Positions 55,200 through 63,242 of a DNA stretch of 64,000 nucleotides are shown one piece after another. Position 1 is the stretch's first letter, and the number at the start of each line of letters is the position of its first letter. This DNA is from Stieleria tagensis (GTDB lineage: Bacteria > Planctomycetota > Planctomycetia > Pirellulales > Pirellulaceae): assembly GCF_024129865.1 (NCBI RefSeq), contig NZ_JAMYFE010000038.1, forward strand, positions 1-64,000, given 5' to 3'. The notes below the pieces were generated by a model. That model ran no database searches. It saw only the letters and a list, made by a program, of their open reading frames with translations, and was not told the DNA's origin. Made by a program: the position numbers and the translations under genes.

Positions 55200-55724
55200 A
55201 TGTACCTGCTATCTTGCCCATCTTGTCAAGCCCCGGTCTCTGTCACCCCAGCCCAGGCGGGTGACCAAGTCACGTGCCCGGAATGTCAAGCAGAAGTAGC
55301 GATTCCGAAACTGGGTGAACTTCGCCAGTTGCCGCAAACCGGCGATTCGGATTCGCCTGCCGAGACACCGTCGCGTTCGGTCGCCGGCACGATCACCTTT
55401 GTCGCGCTCAGTCTGGTCGCCGTGGCCGCTTTGCTGGGGGCAGCCTACAACGGCATTCGCTGGGCGATGATCGAGTCCGAGGTGACGACCGAGTCGCATT
55501 TGGAAGACATCGACAAAAACTACAAGGACGTCGATCCGGCGGTTTTGATCCGCGAGTTCGAAGACATGGAGAAATATTCGTTGGACATGGTGATGCCCTA
55601 CAAGTACCAGGTCATCGCCGATGAAAAAGCGCGCTGGGGGCGGAATGCGTTGATCGCTGCGGCCCTGGCGGTGGTCTGTGGCGGCGGCGGATTGATCGCT
55701 GCGTCACAAGGTCGCACAGGCTAA
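55200..55724 (+). CDS. Zinc-ribbon membrane protein
   Basis: A 174-residue protein. Residues 1-30 form a zinc ribbon (C6-x2-C9 and C26-x2-C29; LSCPSCQ and VTCPECQ). A membrane segment lies at about 62-84 and another at about 149-167; between them is a charged, helical segment with many Asp, Glu and Lys. Similar small zinc-ribbon membrane proteins are common in Planctomycetes with unknown roles. Confidence 0.7.
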   Translation: MYLLSCPSCQAPVSVTPAQAGDQVTCPECQAEVAIPKLGELRQLPQTGDSDSPAETPSRSVAGTITFVALSLVAVAALLGAAYNGIRWAMIESEVTTESHLEDIDKNYKDVDPAVLIREFEDMEKYSLDMVMPYKYQVIADEKARWGRNALIAAALAVVCGGGGLIAASQGRTG

Positions 55725-55764
55725 GCAAACTTGAACCGCGCCGCCGGACACTTAGTCCAGCCGG

Positions 55765-56295
55765 TTAACGAGTGCAGCACTGGATCAGTGCACGACAGAA
55801 ATCGGGCAGATCATCCGGACGTCGACTGGTCACATGGTTTTGATCGACCACGACCGCACTGTCTTGGTAGTCGGCACCGGCGTTGATCAAGTCATCTTTG
55901 ATGCCTGGCGATCCGGTCACTTTCACGCCGCGATAGACGCCAGCGGAAATCGGGATCCAACCGCCATGGCAGATTGCCGCGATCGGTTTCTTAGCGGTCT
56001 GGAACGCGCGCACCAAATCGAGCACGATGGGATCGCGGCGGAGTTTGTCGGGCATGAATCCACCTGGCACGACCAGTCCGTCAAAGTCGCTTGCTTGCAT
56101 CGCGTCGATACGAACATCGGCGACGCAGGGGTAGCCGTTCTTGCCGGCATAGGTCACACCGGCTTCGGGACCGGCGACGGTCACCTCCGCGCCGGCTTCG
56201 ATCAAACGCAGCTTGGGGTACCACAGTTCCAGGTCTTCGTAGATGTCGCCGACCAGGATCAAAAACGATTGGCCGCTCAAAGGTAGGTCACTCAT
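55765..56295 (-). CDS. DJ-1/PfpI-family protein
   Basis: A 176-residue protein of the class I glutamine amidotransferase-like fold. The nucleophile elbow is AAICHGGW with Cys109-His110, and the acidic residue of this group is in GDIYEDLELWYP. Members act as deglycases, peptidases or stress proteins; the exact activity cannot be told from sequence. It starts 8 bases after rnhA on the same strand, so it is probably the last gene of a kinase-rnhA-pfpI operon. Confidence 0.88.
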   Translation of the reverse strand: MSDLPLSGQSFLILVGDIYEDLELWYPKLRLIEAGAEVTVAGPEAGVTYAGKNGYPCVADVRIDAMQASDFDGLVVPGGFMPDKLRRDPIVLDLVRAFQTAKKPIAAICHGGWIPISAGVYRGVKVTGSPGIKDDLINAGADYQDSAVVVDQNHVTSRRPDDLPDFCRALIQCCTR

Positions 56296-56303
56296 GGCGA
56301 TCG

Positions 56304-56762
56304 CTATTTCTTGACCAGATAACGTTGATAGGCTGCGACGGCCAATTGATCGCAGCGTTCATTTTCCAGATGGCCGGAATGGCCTTTGACGTGTTCGAAC
56401 AAGATCGTGTGAGGTTGCATCAGCTGGTCGAGTTCCTGCCACTGCTGGACGTTTTTCACGGGGACCAATTTAGATCCATCGCGACGTTTCCAGCCACGGC
56501 TTTTCCAACCTTTCATCCAGCTCTGCATGCCTTGCAGGACATAGCTGCTGTCGGCGTACAAAGTCACTTCGCAAGGTTCCTTGAGGGCCTTGAGCCCCTC
56601 AATCACCGCTTGCAGTTCCATTTTGTTGTTGGTCGTGTCGGGATCGCCGGCGGCGCGCTCGAGTTCTTTGTCGGTTTTGCTGCAGCGGAGAATGAACGCC
56701 CAACCACCCGGGCCGGGATTCCCGCTGCAGGCGCCATCGGTGTAGAGCTGGACTGGTTTCAT
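56304..56762 (-). CDS. rnhA: Ribonuclease HI
   Basis: A 152-residue nuclease that cuts RNA in RNA-DNA hybrids. All four catalytic acids are visible: Asp9 in YTDGACSGNPGPGGW, Glu49 in NNKMEL, Asp71 in LYADSSYV, and Asp138 in NERCDQLA; His128 lies in VKGHSGH. Its length is typical of bacterial RNase HI with the basic protrusion (WMKGWKSRGWKRRDGSK). It lies 27 bases after the kinase gene and 8 before the PfpI-family gene. Confidence 0.96.
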   Translation of the reverse strand: MKPVQLYTDGACSGNPGPGGWAFILRCSKTDKELERAAGDPDTTNNKMELQAVIEGLKALKEPCEVTLYADSSYVLQGMQSWMKGWKSRGWKRRDGSKLVPVKNVQQWQELDQLMQPHTILFEHVKGHSGHLENERCDQLAVAAYQRYLVKK

Positions 56763-56789
56763 CGCGTCGAAGGGAGTTCCATGTGTGGT

Positions 56790-58622
56790 TCAGGCCGAAC
56801 TGATCGGCGGAGCGGGCAATCCGGTCGGCTGCGACAGTTCAGAAGCGACTTTGATCGCTTCATCGCTAAGCCGCCAGGGCAGTTCGACCCAAAACGTGCT
56901 GCCGCGGCCAAGTTCGCTTTCAAACCCGACTTCGCCGCCGAGTAGTTTGGCCAGTTCTTTGACGATCGAAAGCCCCAGCCCGGTCCCGGAATACTCACGC
57001 GTCAGGCCTTCGCCGTCGAGCACTTTGCGGCTTTGGCGGAATTTTTGAAAGATCACGGATTGGTCTTCTTCGGCAATGCCGACCCCGGTGTCGATCACCA
57101 GTAAACGGAATCGACCGGTCGACAGCCCACCGGCCAGGTCGACGATGCGGACGGTCACCATCCCGCCCTCGGGCGTGAACTTGATCGCATTGCTGAGGAG
57201 GTTGTTGACGATCTGGCCCAGTTTGTTGGGGTCCTGGTAAGCCATCGGCAGATCGTCGGGGACGTCGACGGTCATCGAGATGTCTTTGTCCTCCGACAGG
57301 GACGTGATCATATCGCACTGCGCCCCGACCAGTCGGCCGAGATCGAATTCGTTTCGACGGACTTCCATTTTCCCCGCTTCAACTTTGGCCAAGTCCAGAA
57401 TGTCGTTGATCATTTCCAACAACAGCCGGCCGCTCTTTTGAATGTTCTCTGCATAGCGCCGTTGTTTGTCGCTCAACGAATCGATGCCCTGCAACACGTC
57501 GGAGAAACCGATGATGCTATTGAGCGGGGTTCGCAGTTCGTGGCTCATGTTGGCCATGAAATCGCTTTTCACGCGGTTGGCTTCATACAGACGCCAGTTT
57601 AACTGGGCCAATTGATCGACGCGGGCGTCGAGTTCCGCGTTGATCAATTTCTCTTTGGCTTGGCTTTCCAGCATCCCCCGCAACATCCGGTTGAAGGCGT
57701 CGGCCAGCTCACGAAATTCGTCTTCACTTTCAATCACCGCGCGCTGCGTGACATCGCCGTGCGTGATCGAATCACTGACATCGCGCAAGTGATAGAGCGG
57801 TTCAAGGACCAGGTAGCGGATCAAGGCGTGCAGCATGTACAGCGTGGCGGCGACGATAAACAATGCCAGGGCCACCACGATTGAGCTGATCCAGGTGGTT
57901 TGGTTCTCGGTTTCCTTGTAGGGCATGCGGACACGAATCACGCGGAACGGCGCCAGGTTGGCTTGTTCGATTGGTGTGCCGTTGGCGACCAGTTCGGCAT
58001 CGCGGTCGTCCGGGGGCGCATGGCAACCGGTGATACAGGTCTGTTTGGGAAAGATCGGTCGATAGTAGATGTAGCGCCCATCGACCGGGCCGAGCTGTTG
58101 GTGGACCGGCAAAGTGCCCAATCCGATCATGCTCATCGATTCATTTTCGCCCAGGTCGATCGATTCGGAAATGTCAGGCAGTTGCTGGGTGATCCGCCGT
58201 GCCAGTTGGTTGCGAAACTGCGGCTCGAGCTTTTCCAACAGTTGGCGCTCGGTCGGATCCGCCGGCGGCTGGATCGGCCGCAAATTGTCGTATTTCACCT
58301 GGTCTTCTAAGCCCAGGATTTCAAAGTCGATGTTCTTGGCCAACATCTCGTCACGCAGCCCGGTCAAGATCGGCACGTTGGTCGCGATCGCCGATTCGTC
58401 ACTCCGCTGGGCCCAGATCGCGTCGCTGTGCAGCAGCATCAATTCCGCATCGGCTAAATCCTGGGCCCGCTGTTGGGTGGTGCGCAGCACCAACCGATTT
58501 CCCAGGGTTTGCACCACCAGGAACGCCCCGCACATTAGAATGGTGAACGCGGATCCAAAGAAAAGCAAACACTTTCGCTCCAGGCTCATCGACGAAAACA
58601 GTCCTTGAACCAGGCGAAACAT
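56790..58622 (-). CDS. Sensor histidine kinase with CX3CH motif
   Basis: A 610-residue membrane kinase (ATG 58622; an in-frame start at 58682 is possible). Two membrane segments (about 18-37 and 244-264) enclose a periplasmic sensor of about 200 residues that has CITGCH (196-201), a C-x3-C-H motif like a haem c site with one extra residue. Then HAMP (265-320), a dimerisation/His domain with MSHELRTPLNSI (phospho-His361), and the ATPase domain (NLLSNAIKFTPEGG, GTGLGLSIVKEL). The N-box and G-boxes are intact. No receiver gene is adjacent, so the partner is elsewhere. Confidence 0.87.
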   Translation of the reverse strand: MFRLVQGLFSSMSLERKCLLFFGSAFTILMCGAFLVVQTLGNRLVLRTTQQRAQDLADAELMLLHSDAIWAQRSDESAIATNVPILTGLRDEMLAKNIDFEILGLEDQVKYDNLRPIQPPADPTERQLLEKLEPQFRNQLARRITQQLPDISESIDLGENESMSMIGLGTLPVHQQLGPVDGRYIYYRPIFPKQTCITGCHAPPDDRDAELVANGTPIEQANLAPFRVIRVRMPYKETENQTTWISSIVVALALFIVAATLYMLHALIRYLVLEPLYHLRDVSDSITHGDVTQRAVIESEDEFRELADAFNRMLRGMLESQAKEKLINAELDARVDQLAQLNWRLYEANRVKSDFMANMSHELRTPLNSIIGFSDVLQGIDSLSDKQRRYAENIQKSGRLLLEMINDILDLAKVEAGKMEVRRNEFDLGRLVGAQCDMITSLSEDKDISMTVDVPDDLPMAYQDPNKLGQIVNNLLSNAIKFTPEGGMVTVRIVDLAGGLSTGRFRLLVIDTGVGIAEEDQSVIFQKFRQSRKVLDGEGLTREYSGTGLGLSIVKELAKLLGGEVGFESELGRGSTFWVELPWRLSDEAIKVASELSQPTGLPAPPISSA

Positions 58623-58938
58623 GACGTTGATCGAGTCTTTGAAAGAGTGAAACAGTGAGGGTGGTGTCGACAGGCCCACCATGGTTGTTCAGTACCACGG
58701 CAGTCCCTGTGTTTAGTTTTATCGCGTCAGCCGGCATCATCGACAGAGTGATTCATTCGCTAGCGATCAAAGATAACAAGATCATTTTGCCCATATTATC
58801 CGCTTGTGACCTGATTTTGGGCCAATTAGCATTGCTTGAAGCACGAAACGTGTTTTCGACAACGCTTACGATTTCACCTCCCCCAAACATTTACCGCTTG
58901 AACCGCGCGGCTGCCAAGCCGCTCAGGAGCCTCCCATT

Positions 58939-60768
58939 ATGAAACGAAAGGTCCGAAACGTTCTCCAGTGGGCCCTGGTCATCTGCTTGATCGCAGGGCT
59001 AGGAATCAGCCCCGTGTCCGCCGGTCTGCTCGAACGAATGCGCTGTCAACAATATGATTCGTGCGTCGAGGTTTGCACGCCCGTGGTGACCTGCCCGCAG
59101 CCGGTTTGCTGTGCCCCTGTGCCGACCTGTGAAGTCATCACGGCGGCGCCGATCATCAGCCATCCATCGTCCGCTTGCTGCGGCGAGGTGATCCTGTCGT
59201 CACCGGTCGAATCGGCTGCCCCGCCGATGATTCATGGCGATGTCATCTTGGACGCGCCGACCCAATCCAGCAACGCGACCGACGCGCCGCAACCGAGCTC
59301 GGATCCGCCGCCGGTGAGCGAACCAAAAGCAGCCGAGCCAAAGGCTGCTACTCCGGCGGCACCGGCGGATGATGCTGTCGAGCCCAAGTCCAGCAACGAT
59401 GCAGCACCGGAACCAGAAAAACAGGAATCGGCGCGGCCACCGATGGACGACCCAGCGCCTGCAGCAGACCCAGCGCCTGCAGATCCAGCACCTGCAGCAG
59501 ACCCAGCACCTGCGACCGACGCTGCGGACTCCAACCCGTTTGATGCCCCGTCGACGGCGCAGCCCGCGCCGGTTGCCCCGATGCCGACCGATGCTGCACC
59601 AGCCGACGCGCCTGCGGACGACCTGTTCGGCGATCCGGCCCCCGCTGACGCTGCACCAGCCGAAGCGCCTGCGGATGACCTGTTCGGCGACCCGGCCCCC
59701 GCTGACGCTGCACCAGCCGACGCGCCTGCGGATGACCTGTTCGGTGACCCGGCTCCTGCGGATGCCGCACCAGCCGACGCGCCCGCGGATGATCTGTTCG
59801 GCGACCCGGCTCCTGCGGATGCCGCACCAGCAGCCGACGAACCCGCGATGGATGACCTGTTCGGCGACCCGGCGCCCGCTGACGCTGCCCCAGCCGACGC
59901 GCCTGCGGACGACCTGTTCGGCGACCCGGCCCCTGCTGACGCTGCCCCAGCCGACGCGCCTGCAGATGATCTGTTCGGTGACCCGGCTCCTGCGGATGCC
60001 GCACCAGCAGCCGACGAACCCGCGATGGATGATCTGTTCGGAACGCCCGATAGCCCCGCACCGGCCGACGCAGCACCCGCTGCAGATGAGCCAGCGATGG
60101 ACGACCTGTTCGGCGACCCCGCACCGGCCGATGCCGCTCCAGTCGATGAACCCGCGATGGATGATCTGTTCGGAACGCCTGATACCACGGCTCCAGCAGA
60201 TGCGGCTCCGGCAGATGCAGCTCCGGCCGCGGATGATGCATCGATGGATGACCTGTTCGGAACTCCCAGCGATGCGGCCCCTGCGGATGCCGCACCGGCT
60301 GACAGTGATCCGGCGATGGACGATCTGTTCGGTACGCCGACCGACGCCGCGCCTGCTGATGCCGCTCCCAAAGACGACGGTTTAGACGATCTGTTCGGCG
60401 ACCCGCCGGCCGATGACGCCGCGCCTGCGGAGAAAACCGACGACGCAACGATGGATGACCTGTTTGGCCAATCCAATCCCGCGGCGGCGCCTGATTCGGT
60501 GTCGGTTCAAGTCGTCAGCACCGTGCCGATTGATTCGGTCGATCCGCTTGGCAGCACTCACGTCCGCACTTGGATCGACAACACCGGCAAGTTTCAAGTC
60601 CAAGGTCGATTGATCGAGATCACCAGCGAGTATGTTCGTCTGTTGAAATCGAACGGTCGGACCTGCACTGTCCCAGCCGGCCGACTGTGCCCGGCCGACG
60701 CGACCTATGTCGATTCGATTCGTGACCAGGTCAAACTTTCACGCGTTCCTCTGCTGAGCAGCAACTGA
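58939..60768 (+). CDS. Secreted DDLFG-repeat protein with SHD1-like domain
   Basis: A 609-residue protein. A signal peptide (about 1-28) is followed by a Cys-rich segment (35-90, many PVxC), an Ala/Pro/Asp-rich tract (about 100-510) with 14 copies of DDLFG in units such as DDLFGDPAPADAAPADAP, and a compact end (about 535-605): HVRTWIDNTGKFQVQGRLIE and TVPAGRLCPAD. The end resembles the SLA1 homology domain 1 (SHD1). A single SNPFDAPS lies before the repeats. The protein is acidic and largely disordered. It is divergent from the kinase gene. Role unknown, possibly protein-protein contact at the cell envelope. Confidence 0.75.
   Translation: MKRKVRNVLQWALVICLIAGLGISPVSAGLLERMRCQQYDSCVEVCTPVVTCPQPVCCAPVPTCEVITAAPIISHPSSACCGEVILSSPVESAAPPMIHGDVILDAPTQSSNATDAPQPSSDPPPVSEPKAAEPKAATPAAPADDAVEPKSSNDAAPEPEKQESARPPMDDPAPAADPAPADPAPAADPAPATDAADSNPFDAPSTAQPAPVAPMPTDAAPADAPADDLFGDPAPADAAPAEAPADDLFGDPAPADAAPADAPADDLFGDPAPADAAPADAPADDLFGDPAPADAAPAADEPAMDDLFGDPAPADAAPADAPADDLFGDPAPADAAPADAPADDLFGDPAPADAAPAADEPAMDDLFGTPDSPAPADAAPAADEPAMDDLFGDPAPADAAPVDEPAMDDLFGTPDTTAPADAAPADAAPAADDASMDDLFGTPSDAAPADAAPADSDPAMDDLFGTPTDAAPADAAPKDDGLDDLFGDPPADDAAPAEKTDDATMDDLFGQSNPAAAPDSVSVQVVSTVPIDSVDPLGSTHVRTWIDNTGKFQVQGRLIEITSEYVRLLKSNGRTCTVPAGRLCPADATYVDSIRDQVKLSRVPLLSSN
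59600..60460 (+). repeat. Degenerate tandem repeat encoding DDLFG units
   Basis: Units of mainly about 57-66 bases, with some longer variants, code for the DDLFG blocks. The first seven are highly similar in DNA; later ones drift and change to DDLFGTP. The G+C-rich repeat leaves other frames open too, which explains long false frames on both strands. Confidence 0.85.
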
Positions 60769-60831
60769 GCCGAGCGGACGCAGAAGCAGTCGGCTGTCAT
60801 TGCGAATCGCTTGACAGTCTGAATCCATCCG

Positions 60832-60868
60832 GCGAGCCTATCGTGATCTACGATGGGCTCGCTTTTTT
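60832..60868 (+). terminator. Intrinsic terminator after DDLFG-repeat gene
   Basis: A long stem (gcgagcctatcgt pairing with acgatgggctcgc, one mismatch) is followed by six Ts on the plus strand, 64 bases after the stop codon. The grpB-family start at 60884 lies just behind it, so that gene needs its own promoter or read-through. Confidence 0.9.
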
Positions 60869-60883
60869 ATTGGAACGATCGAA

Positions 60884-61399
60884 ATGTCCGACGTCGTCCG
60901 CCTGATGCACTACGACCCACGTTGGCCACAAGAGTTCCAACAGACTCGCAGCGGAATCCTGCAGTGCTGTCGGGGCTGGGTGACGGAGATCCAACACATC
61001 GGCAGCACCGCGATCGGTGGCATGGTGGCGCGTCCGATTTTGGACGTGATCGCTGTGGTCCGCGATGATCACGACGCCGAACAGGCGATGTTGACGTCGG
61101 CAGATTTGATCGAAGGCCTGAATTTTCGCCAGCGTGACACGCCGATGTGGGCGGCCGAAACGATCGTGATGGACAAACCCCGCGGCGGCGACCCAACCCA
61201 TCGGCTGTTCATCACCTACCGTGATAGCCCTTTCTATCGTAGTGCGCTGGCGGTGCGTGACGCCCTGCGCAGCGACCGCGAGCGCTCCTTGCGGTTCGAA
61301 ACGTCCAAGCTATCGAGTTGGCGACGGGCCAGCGGCGCGCCACAGAAGTATGCGGATGATAAAGCCGTCTTCTTTGCGCACCTGATCGAACACCAGTAG
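60884..61399 (+). CDS. GrpB/UPF0157-family protein
   Basis: A 171-residue protein of the nucleotidyltransferase-like GrpB family. It shows YDPRWPQEFQQ at the start, IQHIGSTAIGGM and PILDVIAVV (family pattern HxGSTxxxG and PIxDI), then HRLFITYRDSPFY and a C-terminal helix with ASGAPQKYADDKAVF. The biochemical role of the family is not settled. The stop TAG lies in a short palindrome (caccag-taggcg-ctggtg). Confidence 0.85.
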   Translation: MSDVVRLMHYDPRWPQEFQQTRSGILQCCRGWVTEIQHIGSTAIGGMVARPILDVIAVVRDDHDAEQAMLTSADLIEGLNFRQRDTPMWAAETIVMDKPRGGDPTHRLFITYRDSPFYRSALAVRDALRSDRERSLRFETSKLSSWRRASGAPQKYADDKAVFFAHLIEHQ

Positions 61400-61573
61400 G
61401 CGCTGGTGAATCATGACATTGGCATCGATCGACACCAATTTATCGTTGGTAATCAGCCGGCACGCGCGCTGGTGTCCGGTTCCGCGGACGTTGCAATGTG
61501 AGTCAAATCGAACCGTTGACCTGGCGCTTCATCGACGGATGAATCATCCGCGTCCAGCTGACGCCCGCCGTTT
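61400..61573. repeat. Intergenic region with a dispersed repeat piece
   Basis: About 61450-61485 (agccggcacgcgctggtgtc and on) matches 30592-30622. No gene is present between the convergent GrpB-family gene and yaaA. Confidence 0.55.
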
Positions 61574-62359
61574 TCAATTGCCCGTGTCGTTCGGATCGCG
61601 GAGAAACACCGGGGCGAAATCGGACGACAACTCTTCCGCATAGCGATAGCCGTCCAGATCAAATTGGATCAGCTTCGGCAACGATTTCACTTTGTTGCGA
61701 ATCACCCAGGCCGCCATCGCACCCCGCGCTTTCTTGGCAAAAAAACTAATCACCCGATACTTGCCATTGCTTCGATCTTTGAACACCGGCGTGACGATCG
61801 GGGCGTCGATCTGCTTTTTTTGCAGGCTGCGAAAGTATTCGTTGGAAGCCAGGTTCAGCAGGTGACGTGAATTGATTTCACTGAGCTGTGCGTTGATCGC
61901 GGCGGTGATCCGTGTTCCCCAGAACGCATACAAGTCTTTGCCGCGTTTGTTTTTCAAGCCCGTTCCCATCTCCAGCCGATAGGGCAGCATCGCATCCAGT
62001 GGTCGCAGCACGCCGTACAGCCCCGACAGGATCCGCAGATGGTCTTGGGCGTACAGCAATTGTTTGTTCGTCATCGTGTTGGCTTCCAGTCCGACGTAAA
62101 CATCCCCGTTGAACGCCAGCACCGCTTGTTTACAGGCATCAGCCGCCATCGGCAGTTCCCATTCTTGGTACCGTTGATGATTCAGTTCGGCCAGGGCGTC
62201 GCTGATCCCCATCAGTGCCGCGATTTGTTTCGGTGTCTTTTTCTTTAGCAAGCCGACCAGGATCTCGCTTTGATCAAGCAACTCCGCCGTGGTTTGTGTG
62301 TCGATTGTCGGTTTCGATTCGTAGTCGAGCGTCTTGGCTGGGGAAAGAACGATCAGCAT
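61574..62359 (-). CDS. yaaA: Peroxide stress protein YaaA
   Basis: A 261-residue DUF328 protein that limits free iron and DNA damage under peroxide stress in E. coli. Motifs: LSPAKTLDYES at the very start, LSGLYGVLRPLDAMLPYRLE, LASNEYFRSL and FFAKKARGAMAAW. The frame is open to 62458, but ATG 62359 places MLIVLSPAKTL at the N-terminus as in the family. It is divergent from the methyltransferase gene, with 93 bases between starts. Confidence 0.92.
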   Translation of the reverse strand: MLIVLSPAKTLDYESKPTIDTQTTAELLDQSEILVGLLKKKTPKQIAALMGISDALAELNHQRYQEWELPMAADACKQAVLAFNGDVYVGLEANTMTNKQLLYAQDHLRILSGLYGVLRPLDAMLPYRLEMGTGLKNKRGKDLYAFWGTRITAAINAQLSEINSRHLLNLASNEYFRSLQKKQIDAPIVTPVFKDRSNGKYRVISFFAKKARGAMAAWVIRNKVKSLPKLIQFDLDGYRYAEELSSDFAPVFLRDPNDTGN

Positions 62360-62452
62360 GTTGAGTTTGACGGGAGGGATGAATCGGGCAGCGGGTGGAC
62401 GCAGGATTGTAGAGAGAGTAAAAGCCTTGCCAAATGCCACCGAGAAAATGAA

Positions 62453-63238
62453 ATGCAAGTTCTGAACGAATCAATCTACGATCACCCAAAATATTACGAC
62501 TTGGTTTTTGGAGCCGACTGTGCGGCAGAAACCAAATTCATCCTGGGTTGTGCCAACGAGTACCTCTCACGCCCGGCCAAGCGTTTTTTTGAACCGGCCT
62601 GTGGGACAGGGCGGTTGCTGTATTCGCTTGCCAAACGCGGCTTTGAAGTCGATGGATTGGATTTGAACCCCAAAGCCGTCGAATTTTGCAACGCCCGTTT
62701 CGTCCGCCACGAGATGCCCTTTCGCGCGTTTGTTGCCGACATGTCGGATTTCCGCCTAAAGCGTAAATCCGACGTGGCATTCAACACCATCAATAGTTTT
62801 CGCCACCTCTCCAGCGAAGCGGACGCCGATGCTCACATGCGATCGATGGCCGCGGCCGTGCGCGTCGGTGGGCTGTATCTGTTGGGCGTGCACCTGACGC
62901 CGACTGAGGTGCCGCCGAGTGACGGTGAGTCCTGGTCGGCACGCCGCGGTCATCTGATGGTCAACACACACATGTGGACCAATTCTCGCGATCCGAAAAA
63001 ACGGGTGGAGAAATACGGGATCCGTTTCGACATCCACCGGCCCTCGGGCAGCGTCCGCATCGAAGACGAACTGGTGCTCCGCAGTTACACCCACAAGCAA
63101 ATGGCGTCACTGATCAACCGCAGCGGGCTCTGGGAAACCGAAGCCACTTACGATTTTGGTTACGACTTGGCCGATCCGATCACCGTCGACGCCAGCAGCG
63201 AAGACGTCGTTTACGTGCTCCGCCGCTGCCGCGGTTAG
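62453..63238 (+). CDS. Class I SAM-dependent methyltransferase
   Basis: A 261-residue methyltransferase. Motif I is FEPACGTGRL (46-55), motif II GFEVDGLDLNPKAVEF, and motif IV is near SDVAFNTINSFRHL. The C-terminal half has beta strands with VRIEDELVLRSYTHKQM, common in small-molecule or tRNA-wobble-type enzymes. The frame is open from 62270, overlapping yaaA; ATG 62453 is chosen because it begins the conserved part. The substrate is unknown. Confidence 0.8.
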   Translation: MQVLNESIYDHPKYYDLVFGADCAAETKFILGCANEYLSRPAKRFFEPACGTGRLLYSLAKRGFEVDGLDLNPKAVEFCNARFVRHEMPFRAFVADMSDFRLKRKSDVAFNTINSFRHLSSEADADAHMRSMAAAVRVGGLYLLGVHLTPTEVPPSDGESWSARRGHLMVNTHMWTNSRDPKKRVEKYGIRFDIHRPSGSVRIEDELVLRSYTHKQMASLINRSGLWETEATYDFGYDLADPITVDASSEDVVYVLRRCRG

Positions 63239-63242
63239 CCGT

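Noticed and set aside
59232-60476. Long open frames on the minus strand and in a second plus frame across the repeat tract (414, 366 and 338 residues).
   Set aside because: They arise because the G+C-rich repeat lacks stops in several frames. The encoded chains are low-complexity with no signal or domain, whereas the plus frame 58939-60768 has a signal peptide and a folded C-terminal domain.
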